Of a stretch of 64,000 nucleotides of DNA, positions 39,610-49,151 are shown one piece after another (within the stretch, counting starts at the first letter, position 1; each line of letters starts with the position of its first letter). The stretch covers positions 53,784 through 117,783 of the forward strand of contig CAVWBP010000012.1 of assembly GCA_963753165.1 (NCBI GenBank), given 5' to 3'. This DNA comes from JAKLQR01 sp963753165 (lineage in GTDB: Bacteria > Nitrospirota > Thermodesulfovibrionia > Thermodesulfovibrionales > SM23-35). Under the pieces are notes generated by a model, which saw nothing but the letters and a program-made list of their open reading frames with translations, did not search any database and was not told the DNA's origin. Both the position numbers and the translations under genes were made by a program.

Positions 39610-41048
39610 TTCCGTACTCTTTCCACCGCCGCTCAACGAGTTTCTTTATCTCATCGGACATTTTTATCTCATCCGGCCATTCCCGCTGATACCCCTCTTC
39701 AGGCCATTTTTTTGTGGCATCGATCCCCATCTTTGCCCCGTAGATAGGCCTCGGCGACGAATGGTCAAGCACATCGAGCGGACCTTCCGAAATCAGGATG
39801 TCACGCGCGGGGTCGACGTTATTAAAAGCCTTCCATGCAGCCGCCGAAGTATCCTGCACATTTACGTCCTCATCGTAGATGAAGATGAACTTGGTGAACA
39901 TCATCTGCCCGAGGCCCCATATCGCATTCATTATTTTCCGGGCATGCATCGGATAGGCTTTTCTGATCGATATCAGGGCGCAGTTATGAAATACGCCTTC
40001 GAGCGGGAGATTCACGTCGACGATCTCAGGGAACTGCATCTTGATGAAAGGGAGGAACATCCGCTCTGTAGCCTTGCCCATGTAGCAGTCTTCCATCGGA
40101 GGCCTGCCGACGATGGTTGCAGGATATATGGGATCTTTCCTCTGTGTTATGCAGGTTACATGGAAGACGGGATACTCTGCGGCTACGGAATAATAGCCCG
40201 TATGGTCGCCGAACGGGCCCTCTCTCCGTGTTTCTTCTGCCCCGACATATCCCTCAAGGATGATCTCAGCGTTTGCCGGGACAAGCAGGTCTACAGTTTT
40301 TGCCCTCACGACCTCAACTGGGGCCCCCCTCAGAAATCCGGCAAAGAACAACTCCTCTATGCCGTAGGGAAGCGGTGCAGTTGCCGAAAAAATTGTGATC
40401 GGATCGCCTCCGAGCACAACCGCGACCTCCATCCGTTTCCCCGCCTTGATTGTTTTTCTGAAATTCACGGCGCCGTCATGATGGGTATGCCAGTGCATGC
40501 CGGTTGACCTGTCGTCAAATACCTGCATGCGGTACATGCCGATGTTCTGCTTGCCGCTTTCAGGGTCCTTCGTAATAACCAGGGGTAGGGTGATGAACCG
40601 TCCGCCGTCGTCCGGCCAGGTTTTGAGCACCGGATAATCAAAAAGAGAAAAGTCTCTGTCCTGTATCACTTCCTGACAGGGCGCCTTCCTGACCTCCTTT
40701 CGGTTTGGAGGTGCTCAGCTTATAAAGTCCATACAATGTCTCCATCTTTTGTCGTAATGTCAGGTCAACATCTACATTCAGGAAATGGGAAAATTTCTTG
40801 TTTACCGTATTGAAGTCATCGACACCGAGGGCCCAGCTCATCCTCTGATACGAGCCGAAAAGATTGATGGCGATCGGTATTTTTGAGCCTTTCGGATTTT
40901 CGAACAGGAGCGCAGGGCCTCCTTTTTTTGAGATCCGGTCAGTTATTTCCGTCACCTCAAGGACCGGGTCCACCTCTGCGGTGATGCGCACAAGTTCCTT
41001 CTTCTTTTCCAGAAAATGGATAAACTCTCTCAGGTCCTGAAATATCAT
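39602..41048 (-). CDS. mqnL: UbiD-family decarboxylase (MqnL-type), one frameshift
   Basis: This prenyl-FMN-dependent decarboxylase acts in the late futalosine pathway. The first part (41048 to about 40690) has MIFQDLREFIHFLEKKKELV and EITDRISKKGGPALLFENPK. After LSTSKPK one base must be skipped, within the stretch CCAAACCGAAAGGAGG, to continue EVRKAPCQEVIQDRDFSLFD. The second part has TGMHWHTHHDGA, the catalytic-region GYVGAEETRREGPFGDHTGYY, and IYPATIVGRPPMEDCYMGKA. The joined length is about 481 residues, normal. The start ATG overlaps the tetR stop (ATGA). Confidence 0.88.
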
Positions 41049-41671
41049 TGTTTTTCTTCCATTAACCCTGATTTGAAAATATTTTTCAATGACCGGGCTG
41101 CACGGAAAAGGGAAAATTGAAAGGTCCTGCTTTTTACTGCCTTCGATTCGTTCAATACCCAGCTGAGGAGTATCCCCTGGGCAGCCCCGAAAATTACCAT
41201 CTTCGCAACCCTGCTGTCGAGGTTCTTCCGGTAGATCCCTTTTTTCTTCCCTTCCTCGAGTATCTCCTCGATGAGGTCAATGAATTCAACGACCCGGTTG
41301 ATCGTGTAGTTGTTCAGGAAAATGCTGCTTTGCTTGACGTCGATAAGAAAGATTTCCGCAAGATGGCGGTCTTTTTTGAACATGGTTACCACCATTGAGA
41401 AAATCGCCTTCAGTTTATCGTTCGGGTCATTGAGGCGGCTGATCTTCTTTTTGATTTTGTCGATGATCCCGCCCCATTTTTCGTCAAAGAGCGCGAGGAG
41501 GATCTCTTCCTTGCTCGGGAAATAATTATAGAGCGTGCCCTCGGCCACCTTTGCCTCGGCAGCGATCTCCGAAACCCTTGTGTCGGAATATCCCCGTTTC
41601 ACGAAGGTTTTCATGGCCGCATCAAGGATGAGCGTGCGCTTGTCAGCTTTGTCCTCAGATTTTTTGAACAT
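41045..41671 (-). CDS. TetR/AcrR-family transcriptional regulator
   Basis: The 208-residue regulator has an N-terminal DNA-binding domain (ILDAAMKTFVKRGYSDTRVSEIAAEAKVAEGTLYNYFPSKEEI in overall pattern) and a helical C-terminal ligand-binding domain without a recognised ligand type. The gene is first in the menaquinone operon, overlapping the decarboxylase gene by 4 bases. It is preceded by a promoter and an 18-bp palindrome, so it probably represses its own operon. Confidence 0.92.
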   Translation of the reverse strand: MFKKSEDKADKRTLILDAAMKTFVKRGYSDTRVSEIAAEAKVAEGTLYNYFPSKEEILLALFDEKWGGIIDKIKKKISRLNDPNDKLKAIFSMVVTMFKKDRHLAEIFLIDVKQSSIFLNNYTINRVVEFIDLIEEILEEGKKKGIYRKNLDSRVAKMVIFGAAQGILLSWVLNESKAVKSRTFQFSLFRAARSLKNIFKSGLMEEKQ

Positions 41672-41712
41672 TTAATCGCTTGACCTTCAATCTCACAATT
41701 TTCAGGAATAAA

Positions 41713-41760
41713 TGAGTGAGCGCTCACTCAATTCTAAATGGAACGCTCCTTTGCTGTCAA
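41713..41760 (-). promoter_or_regulatory. Promoter and palindromic operator of the tetR-mqn operon
   Basis: Minus strand: TTGACA (41755-41760), 18-base spacer, TAGAAT (41731-41736), immediately followed by the perfect 18-bp palindrome TGAGTGAGCGCTCACTCA (41713-41730) at the expected transcription start. The site is placed to block initiation and is most simply the binding site of the TetR protein encoded next. Confidence 0.8.
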
Positions 41761-41858
41761 GAGAGCCATGCCCGCCGGTAAGTTTCGCCTGAAATCAGCG
41801 GGTTAACCTGAAAAGCGTGCAGTATATTTTTCAATGAATCTTTACCCCCGCAAAACGG

Positions 41859-42332
41859 TTACTGGGTCAGCGCGTTGATCATAGGCGGGAGCAGCAGGGC
41901 CAGCAGCAACACTACCATAACCGGACGCATGAGATTGACGGGCTTCATGTTGTGCTCCCTGATGGCTGTTGCTGTGTGGTTTGCCGCCGAGAGGATAAAG
42001 AACAGCAGCATAACAGTCACTACGGTTGCATCTGCATATCGCCCCCATTCCAGAATAAGGACAAGCAGGGCCGTTATGGCTGTGGCCAGGTTGCTTAAGC
42101 CCGATTGAATCTGGTAAGCCCGGCTTGGCGCATAGCCGATTTTTTCTGAGGCCACCTCGCCCAGAAACAGAGATTCAAAAGCAACTGTGCCGGACATGAG
42201 TATCACGATACCCGGCCCGAGGATATGAAATCTTGAGATGGCGTCTGTGCCGAGGTATTCAGAAAGAAAATAAGCGAGCACTATGCCTGCGGGTCGAACC
42301 CACTCCATCATCATCGCAATTTTTTTCTTCAT
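41859..42332 (-). CDS. Hypothetical four-helix membrane protein (DUF6790-like)
   Basis: The 157-residue protein has four hydrophobic segments (VRPAGIVLAYFLSEYL, LGPGIVILMSGTVAFESLFL, ALLVLILEWGRY and VMLLFFILSAANHTATAI, with a final VMVVLLLALLLPPMI). The phrase SEKIGYAPSRAYQIQSGL is the part I associate with a small conserved membrane family. The function is unknown. It stands alone between tetR and the FAD oxidase gene. Confidence 0.6.
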   Translation of the reverse strand: MKKKIAMMMEWVRPAGIVLAYFLSEYLGTDAISRFHILGPGIVILMSGTVAFESLFLGEVASEKIGYAPSRAYQIQSGLSNLATAITALLVLILEWGRYADATVVTVMLLFFILSAANHTATAIREHNMKPVNLMRPVMVVLLLALLLPPMINALTQ

Positions 42333-42458
42333 ATAGTTCTAACCCATAGTATTCGTAAATTTCCGGATGAATAGGGCAGATGCACTATTATATATGATCA
42401 GTATATGAAGAATCTAAGTGAAGTTCCTGCGGGTGGTTCCATATAACGCGGCATGCAG

Positions 42459-43817
42459 CTATTCAGGGAAGATTTTGCCGGGGTTGAGGATATTCTTCGG
42501 ATCGAAGACTTTCTTGATTGCCTTCATAATTTCGATCTCCTTTTTCGAAAGCTCCATGCCGATGTACGGCTTCTTTGTAAGCCCGACTCCGTGTTCGCCT
42601 GAAATAGTCCCGCCGAGAGACAGGGTCTCCTGGAATATTTTTTTAACGAGGCTAACCCCTTTCTCATATTCCTGCTCGTCCTTTTTATCGACCATAATAT
42701 TCACATGGATGTTTCCGTCGCCTGCATGACCGAAGTTTACAATGGTTATTCCGCTCTCCTCGGAAATTTTCCTGAGACGCATAAGCATCTCTGTCACTTT
42801 ATTCCTCGGCACGACGATATCTTCGTTGATCTTGTTAGGTTTCAGATGATAGAGCGACGGGGAGACCGCCCGTCGCGCGGTCCAGAGCCTGTTCCGGGCG
42901 TGTTCGTCCTCTGCCATCTGGACCTCTGCGCCGAGATCCTCGCAGAGCGAGACAATTTTTTCCGCCTCTTTGGTAATCGCAGAGGGATGCCCGTCCAGCT
43001 CTATGAGGAGGATCGCCTCTGCGTTGCCGGGAAGACCGACGGGCTTGAAATTCTCCACAGCCCTGATGGTTTCCTGGTCCATGAATTCAAGGGTCCGGGG
43101 CAGAATCCTTGATGCTATTATTTTTGACACTGCAGTGCCTGCTGATTCGAGCGCAGGGAATATGGCAAGGAGTGTGACGACTTCCTCAGGCAGAGGGAGT
43201 ATCTTCAGACGGATCTTCGTCACCACTGCCAGAGTCCCCTCTGATCCGGTGAAAAGCCCGGTGAGGTTGTATCCGACCACCCCTTTTGCAGTGCTTACCC
43301 CTGTCATGATTACTTCCCCATCGGGAAGCACTGCCTCCAGTTCCATTACATAATCCCGGGTAACGCCGTATTTTATCGCCCGTGGTCCTCCTGCATTTTC
43401 AGCGACATTTCCTCCAATGGTGCAGAAATGCATGCTTGCAGGGTCAGGGGGGTAGAAAAGCCCCATCAGTTCGAGTTCCCGCTGGAGTTTCCCGTTGATG
43501 ACCCCCGGTTCGCACAGCACCGAGAGGTTTTCCTGGTCTATTTCGATGATGCGTTTCATCTTTTCGAAACTGATGATGATCGCGCCCTGGGACGGGACTG
43601 CTCCGGCTGTCATGCCTGTTCCGGCGCCACGGGGAACAATGGGGATGGTGTTTGCATAGGCATGCTTCACAATCTTTACGACGTCTTCTGTTGTTTCAGG
43701 CCATACGACCGCAGAAGGAGCGATTTCAATGCCCGAGGCGTCAAACCCGTAGCAGATGAGGTCTTCGGGGGCATCCGATACTTTTATGTGAGGAAGTGCG
43801 TCAGCGAGTCTGTTCAT
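42459..43817 (-). CDS. FAD-binding oxidoreductase, glycolate oxidase GlcD / D-lactate dehydrogenase type
   Basis: The 452-residue flavoenzyme has the PCMH-type FAD-binding region (PSAVVWPETTEDVVKIVKHA, PIVPRGAGTGMTAGAVP, GGNVAENAGGPRAIKYG) and the C-terminal oxidase domain. That domain ends in FGHAGDGNIHVNIM, GGTISGEHGVGLTKKPYI and FDPKNILNPGKIFP. It oxidises a 2-hydroxy acid; which one is not clear, and no partner iron-sulfur subunit gene follows. It begins 11 bases after smc. Confidence 0.9.
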   Translation of the reverse strand: MNRLADALPHIKVSDAPEDLICYGFDASGIEIAPSAVVWPETTEDVVKIVKHAYANTIPIVPRGAGTGMTAGAVPSQGAIIISFEKMKRIIEIDQENLSVLCEPGVINGKLQRELELMGLFYPPDPASMHFCTIGGNVAENAGGPRAIKYGVTRDYVMELEAVLPDGEVIMTGVSTAKGVVGYNLTGLFTGSEGTLAVVTKIRLKILPLPEEVVTLLAIFPALESAGTAVSKIIASRILPRTLEFMDQETIRAVENFKPVGLPGNAEAILLIELDGHPSAITKEAEKIVSLCEDLGAEVQMAEDEHARNRLWTARRAVSPSLYHLKPNKINEDIVVPRNKVTEMLMRLRKISEESGITIVNFGHAGDGNIHVNIMVDKKDEQEYEKGVSLVKKIFQETLSLGGTISGEHGVGLTKKPYIGMELSKKEIEIMKAIKKVFDPKNILNPGKIFPE

Positions 43818-43828
43818 TCACCTGGTTT

Positions 43829-46800
43829 TTATGCTTCTACGAGCTGCATGGATATTACCTTGGAGGTTCCTGCCTCTTCCATGGTAATTCCATATAGGTA
43901 ATCAGCCACACCCATGGTATTCCTGTTGTGTGTGACTACGATAAACTGGGTGTCTTTCGAGAAATCCCGTATCATTCTCGAAAATTTATCGGTGTTCGCC
44001 TCATCCAGGGCAGAGTCCGCCTCATCCAGAATGCAGAGGGGTGTCGGTTTGAGCAGAAAGCTTGAGAAGAGCAACGACAATGCAGTGAGCGTCTTCTCCC
44101 CGCCGGACAGAAGGGTTATGTTCTGGAGCCTTTTGCCGGGGGGTTGGGCGATAATATCGATCCCGGTCTCAAGAATATTGTTTTCGTCGGTCATGACAAG
44201 TTCAGCCCTGCCTCCCCCGAAGAGCATCAGGAATACCTCGGAGAACTTGACCTTCAGGGCTTCAAAAGCCTCCCGGAGTTTCTTCCGCGTAGTCACGTTT
44301 ATTTTTGAGATCGCTTCTTCGAGCTCTGCAATGGACTTGGTCAGGTCGTCCTGCTGTGTTTTCAGGAACTCATAACGGGTCCGCAGTTCTTCGTATTCAT
44401 CGAGCGTCCCGAGATTCACGGGCCCGAGTTCCTGGACCTTTTCACGAAGTTCGGTGAGTCTCTGTTCGTCTTCTTCGGTAAGAGGTTCCACTTCAGCAGT
44501 ATCGAGGTCCAGGCCGAAGTTTTGCTGTATATGTCCGGTAATATTCTCTATTTTCATTTTATGTTCTGCACGCTGAATATCAAGTTCGGCTATCTTCTGA
44601 GAGATCGCTTCAACCCGGCTTCTGAGAAGTTTCAGATTGTGATCATTCGCGATGAGATCCTGGTTTTCAGAATCGATCACTTCTTTTCTTTCTGATATCT
44701 CCTTCCTGAATTGATCGGCGACAGAGACAAGCGACCCGATCTTTTCTTCGAAGGCCTTCATCTCTTCTTCCCTTTGCACGATACGGGACTGCACAGACGA
44801 GAGTTCTTCGGACAGAAGTTCCTTTTTCCTCGCCCCTTCGGCGCTCTCTTTTCCAAGAGACTCTCTTTCCTTGAGTACAGACTCGATTTTCTCTTTGAGC
44901 GAGGTTATCGAGAGTCTGATGTCCGTTACTTCACCCCGGTATTCTTCAAGACGGGAGCGTTTCCCGGAAAGCTCTTCCTGGAGGGAGATATTCTGCTGTT
45001 CCGACGCCGATTTCTTTACATCGACCAGCCTGAGTTCGTCATCTTTTTCCGAGAGCAGTTGTGCAAGAGATGCCTTCTCCTTCGAAAGCTGCTCAATCTC
45101 GAGCGTGAGGTATGCGAGCTTGCGGCTTTTCCTTTCCCTGTCTTCCCGGAAGTTTTCTTCCGTGAGCTTCAGGAGGGAGACATCTTTTTCCCTGCTTACG
45201 ATAGCTGCTTCGATCTGTTTCAGTTCGGCTTCTCCCGCTTCAGTCGATTGCACCAGAGAGCTCATTTCAGCCTGAAAGCGTTCTATCTGGGCCTTGTTTT
45301 TTTCGACAGCAGACTCATACTCACGGATTTCCCGCTTTCTTTTAAAGACTCCTTTTATCTCTCCTGCGATCACAGTTCCTGACGGTTCGATTACTTCTCC
45401 GTCAGGGGTTACGAAGAGGAAACGGTGTCCGGAGGCCATGAGATTATAGGCAGTCCGGATATCTCTGACCAGAAATACATGCCCCAGGAGACTCCGGGCA
45501 ACCTCGGCAAATCCTTCCTTTGTCCGGATGAAGTTCAGTGCGTTGCCGAGAGAGCCCTCGGGCGGACTGACAGTTTCTGTTTGAGCTCCGTGGACAGCGA
45601 TGAAGGCGGTCCTGCCTGCCCCTCTCTGTTTGACCGTTGCAATGGCAAGCTCAATGTCATCGAGTGAAGGGAGGATGAAAGAATTCACCTTTTCCGAGAG
45701 GGCGCTTTCTATGGCTTTTTCGTAGTCGTCTTCGATCTCGATGACATCAGAGATTGAAGAGAGGATGGAAAACGGAACATTTTCAGCGAGCAGTTCCTGC
45801 CCCGATTCATCGGATAACACTTCCCTGAGAGACTCGATTCTTGAGGTATATGAAGCAAGTTCTTCTTTCAGTTTTGAGAGGGTCTCCCTGAGGCTCTCGA
45901 TCCTGGTTCTTGTTTGCAGAGAGTTCATTGAGGGTGATCCCTTTCTTTTCGTTCAACATGAGGAGGTCTTTATTTTTCCCCAGAAGGTTCAATTCCAGCT
46001 CTCTCAGAGAGGCGTCTATTTCAGAGAGCGCCTGTTTCAGGTTCTCCGAGTCTTTTCCTGACGTTTCTTCGCGTTGTGTCAACCCGTCAAACGATGATTG
46101 CAGTCTGCTCTGATTATTTCTGATGTTGCTGATTTCTTCGGATATTCTGAAGATTTCCCGCCTCTTCCCTTCGAGGAGGTCCTCATGCTCCGACAACTCT
46201 TCATCGAGAGAACGCGCCAGTTCCGATTTTTCCCTGAGCAGTTCCCTTTGCCTTTCTGTCTCTTCCTGCAAGGCTGATTCAGTAGTATTCAATGCGATCA
46301 GTTTTTCCTGTATCTCCGTTTCCTTGGTTTGGTACTCTTCCTGTTGCTGGAAGAGTCTGGACAGGTATTCCTTGAAGTTGTCCCGCTCGGTATGTGCCAC
46401 TGCAATATTTTTTTCGAGTTCGGCGATCTCCCTTTCCACACTTTGAAACTGCGTCTGGATCTGTTCTAATGCCTTTTCCTTTTCGAGGAGTTCAAGGCGT
46501 CTTGTTTCGGTTTCCGTCTCGATGGTTGAGAGTTCAGCCCTGTATATGGACTCATCGGCCCGCAGGGTATTGTATGAGGCAAGAATTTTTCCGAACGACT
46601 CTTTCAGAAGATGATACTCTTTCTTGGCAATCTTGAGCTCTATGGCATGGATATCGGCAGTAAGCCGCTTATACCGTTCGGCTTTCCTGGCGAGCCTGTC
46701 GAGAAAGTTGATCTGTTTTTTTACCTCGATAATAATATCGTTTATTCTCTGCAGGTTTGCCCGCGATGAATCGAGCTTTGAGAGGGCCTCTTTCTTCCTC

Positions 46801-47339
46801 ACGTTGAACTTCATGACACCTGCTACTTCTTCTATGAGGAACCTCCTGTCCTGGGGTTTTGCGTTCAGAATTTCCGAGATCCTGTCCTGTTCCAGGATGG
46901 AGTAGCTTTTTACCTCGAGGCCGGTGTCGAGGAACATATCCTTGATGTCCTTGAGTCTGCACGGGGTCTTGTTTAAAATGTATTCGCTTTCACCTGACCG
47001 GTAGAGCCTCCGGGTGACTGAGGCTGTATCAGATGCCCCGTCTCCGTTCTCATCCGAAGAGGATTGCTGCGAACTGTTCAGCCCGGACAGAACAAGGGTT
47101 ACTTCAGCCATGCCCTTGGGTTTTTTTGAACCAGAGCCATTAAAAATGACCTCCTCCATCTTATCGCCGCGGAGGCTTTTTGCGCTCTGCTCGCCCAGCA
47201 CCCACCGGAAGGCATCAACAATATTGCTCTTTCCACAGCCGTTCGGACCGACAATACCGGTAATGCCGTGATGGAATTTAAATATGGTTTTTTCTGAAAA
47301 GGATTTGAATCCTATCAGCTCGATTTTTTCGATGTGCAT
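43829..47339 (-). CDS. smc: Chromosome segregation protein SMC (one frameshift near 45900)
   Basis: SMC is the ATPase that organises and segregates chromosomes. The N-terminal head has IELIGFKSFSEKTIF, Walker A GPNGCGKSNIVDAFRWVLGE, and SYSILEQDRISEIL. Long coiled coils flank the hinge (about residues 500-640). The C-terminal head has signature LLSGGEKTLTALSLLF and Walker B PLCILDEADSALDEAN. Near ELSANK / TRIESLRETL one base must be skipped to join the two frames. The joined length is about 1169 residues, normal for bacterial SMC. ScpA/ScpB genes are not in the window. Confidence 0.93.
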
Positions 47340-47388
47340 TTCAGATTAATACTATAACGTATACTCATATATGTGACAAGCCCTATTT

Positions 47389-47485
47389 AGAATCTGTTTG
47401 TAAAGCCCCGTGCCGTCATCCCGAACTTGTTTCAGGGTCTCGTGCCCCGCTGATACTGCGAGATGCTGCAATGAATTCCGCATGA
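47389..47485. repeat. Diverged relative of the 25963-26107 repeat
   Basis: AGAATCTGTTTGTAAA (47389-47404) differs at two positions from the terminal repeat at 25963. It is followed by CGTCATCCCGAACTTG..., and GCATGACA lies near 47480. The right-hand terminal repeat is not recognisable. It lies between smc and the pyrimidine promoter. Confidence 0.5.
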
Positions 47486-47505
47486 CAAAAATGAAAGGGA
47501 AACAT

Positions 47506-47535
47506 TTGACAGCTTTTCGGCTTTTGTGGTTAAAT
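47506..47535 (+). promoter_or_regulatory. Sigma-70 promoter of the pyrimidine operon
   Basis: TTGACA (47506-47511), 18-base spacer, TTAAAT (47530-47535). It precedes the PyrR-type leader. Confidence 0.65.
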
Positions 47536-47552
47536 AAAATACCTTTAAGAAT

Positions 47553-47646
47553 AGCCCTGTGAGGCTAAAAGGACAAAGGAGAACCGCAGACGTTGCACAA
47601 CGTGTATACAGAACAACCTTCCCCGGTTTCGGAGGAGGGTTTTTTT
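47553..47646 (+). promoter_or_regulatory. PyrR-responsive leader with terminator
   Basis: AGCCCTGTGAGGCT (47553-47566) fits the PyrR-binding RNA consensus ARUCCNGNGAGGYU except at one position, and is followed by AAAAGGACAAAGG. About 50 bases later an imperfect hairpin (ACCTTCCCCG...GGAGGAGGGT, 47616-47640) runs into seven Ts, giving a terminator just before pyrR. UMP-bound PyrR would favour termination and lower pyr expression. Confidence 0.75.
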
Positions 47647-47683
47647 ATGTCTGTTTACAAATACTATGGGGAGTTTTCAGGTT

Positions 47684-48238
47684 ATGCCTAAGGAATTAAT
47701 GAATAAGAAAGACATCGACCGGGCATTGACACGGATAGCCCATGAAATCATAGAAAAAAACAAGGGGATAAAAAAGCTCTGCCTTGTCGGCATCCAGAGA
47801 GGGGGAGTACACCTTGCAGGGAGGATTGCATCGGAAATCAAGCAAATCGAGAAAAAAGTGATCCCTGTGGGTTCTCTCGATATTGCTTTTTACCGGGACG
47901 ATCTCAATATACGGAAAGAGCAGCCCCTTGTCAGGAGGACCGAAGTCCCTTTTGAAATTACCGATTTTAAAATCATTCTTGTCGACGATGTCCTTTTCAC
48001 CGGAAGGTCGATCAGGGCGGCAATGGATGCGTTAACGGACCTCGGAAGACCTGCCGCGATACAGCTTGTAGTGTTGATAGACAGGGGGCACAGGGAACTT
48101 CCCATAAAAGCGGATTATGTGGGCAAGAATATCCCCACTGCACTGAGTGAGACGGTAGAGGTGCAGCTGAAAGAAGAAGGGTTTGAAGACAGGGTGATAC
48201 TCATGAAGGCTGCGGGCGAGGGAGAGGAAGGTGCTTAA
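47684..48238 (+). CDS. pyrR: Bifunctional pyr operon regulator / uracil phosphoribosyltransferase
   Basis: PyrR senses UMP/UTP and binds the pyr leader RNA; it also has uracil phosphoribosyltransferase activity. From ATG 47684 the 184 residues show RALTRIAHEIIEKN, GIQRGGVHLAGRI, SLDIAFYRDDL, the PRPP loop ILVDDVLFTGRSIRAAMDAL, and VVLIDRGHRELPIKADYVGK. ATG 47699, with AAGGA in front, is a plausible alternative start. It overlaps pyrB by 8 bases. Confidence 0.95.
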   Translation: MPKELMNKKDIDRALTRIAHEIIEKNKGIKKLCLVGIQRGGVHLAGRIASEIKQIEKKVIPVGSLDIAFYRDDLNIRKEQPLVRRTEVPFEITDFKIILVDDVLFTGRSIRAAMDALTDLGRPAAIQLVVLIDRGHRELPIKADYVGKNIPTALSETVEVQLKEEGFEDRVILMKAAGEGEEGA

Positions 48239-49151
48239 TAAAAAAGACCTGCTCGGGATCAAAGAACTCTCTGCAGAGGAGATTACCCTTATTCTTGATA
48301 CAGCCGGAGGGTTCAAGGATGTGCTGGGCAGGGACATCAAAAAGGTTCCCACCCTGCGCGGGAAGACAACGGTGAACCTGTTTTTTGAGCCGTCGACGAG
48401 GACCCGGACATCGTTTGAACTCGCTGCAAAAAGGCTGAGCACAGATGTAATCAACTTTTCTGTTCCCACAAGCAGTGTAGTCAAAGGAGAGAGTCTCATC
48501 GATACCGCGCTCACGGTACAGGCCCTCGGCGCTGACTTTATCATCATCAGGCACTCTTCATCGGGGGTCCCGCATCTCCTTGCGAAGAAGCTCAGGGCTT
48601 CTGTGATCAACGCAGGAGACGGGATAAACGAACATCCTACCCAGGCTCTCCTCGATGCATTCACCATACGCGAGAAAAAAGGGACAATCAAAGGGCTCCA
48701 TATCGCAATCGTGGGAGATATCGCACACAGCAGGGTGGCAAAATCCAATATCTACAGCCTCATAAAGCTCGGCGCCAGGGTGAGGCTGATCGGGCCTCCT
48801 ACGTTAATACCGGCGGGAATAGCAGGTATGGAGGTGAAAGTTTTTCATAAAATGGAAGAAGGACTGAAGGGAGCAGACGTCCTGATGATGCTCAGGATAC
48901 AGATGGAGAGGCAGGACAAGGGGTTTTTCCCCTCAACAGAAGAGTATTCCAAACACTGGGGACTCACACCGGACAGGGTCGCGCTTGCAAAAAAAGATGC
49001 CATTGTTATGCATCCCGGTCCGATGAACCGCGGCATCGAGATCGTTTCCGAGATAGCCGACGGCCCCAGGTCGGTAATTCTTGAACAGGTAACCAATGGT
49101 ATTGCCGTGAGAATGGCGGTCCTGTATCTGCTCTCGGGATACAGAAGATGA
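48231..49151 (+). CDS. pyrB: Aspartate carbamoyltransferase catalytic subunit
   Basis: PyrB joins carbamoyl phosphate and aspartate. The GTG start at 48231 follows GAGGAAG. The 306 residues have FFEPSTRTRTSFELAAKRL (carbamoyl-phosphate binding), INAGDGINEHPTQALLDAFT, HSRVAKSNIYSLIKLGA and VMHPGPMNRGIEI. The length is normal for class B/C catalytic chains; no pyrI is adjacent, while a dihydroorotase gene overlaps downstream by 4 bases. Confidence 0.96.
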   Translation: MLNKKDLLGIKELSAEEITLILDTAGGFKDVLGRDIKKVPTLRGKTTVNLFFEPSTRTRTSFELAAKRLSTDVINFSVPTSSVVKGESLIDTALTVQALGADFIIIRHSSSGVPHLLAKKLRASVINAGDGINEHPTQALLDAFTIREKKGTIKGLHIAIVGDIAHSRVAKSNIYSLIKLGARVRLIGPPTLIPAGIAGMEVKVFHKMEEGLKGADVLMMLRIQMERQDKGFFPSTEEYSKHWGLTPDRVALAKKDAIVMHPGPMNRGIEIVSEIADGPRSVILEQVTNGIAVRMAVLYLLSGYRR

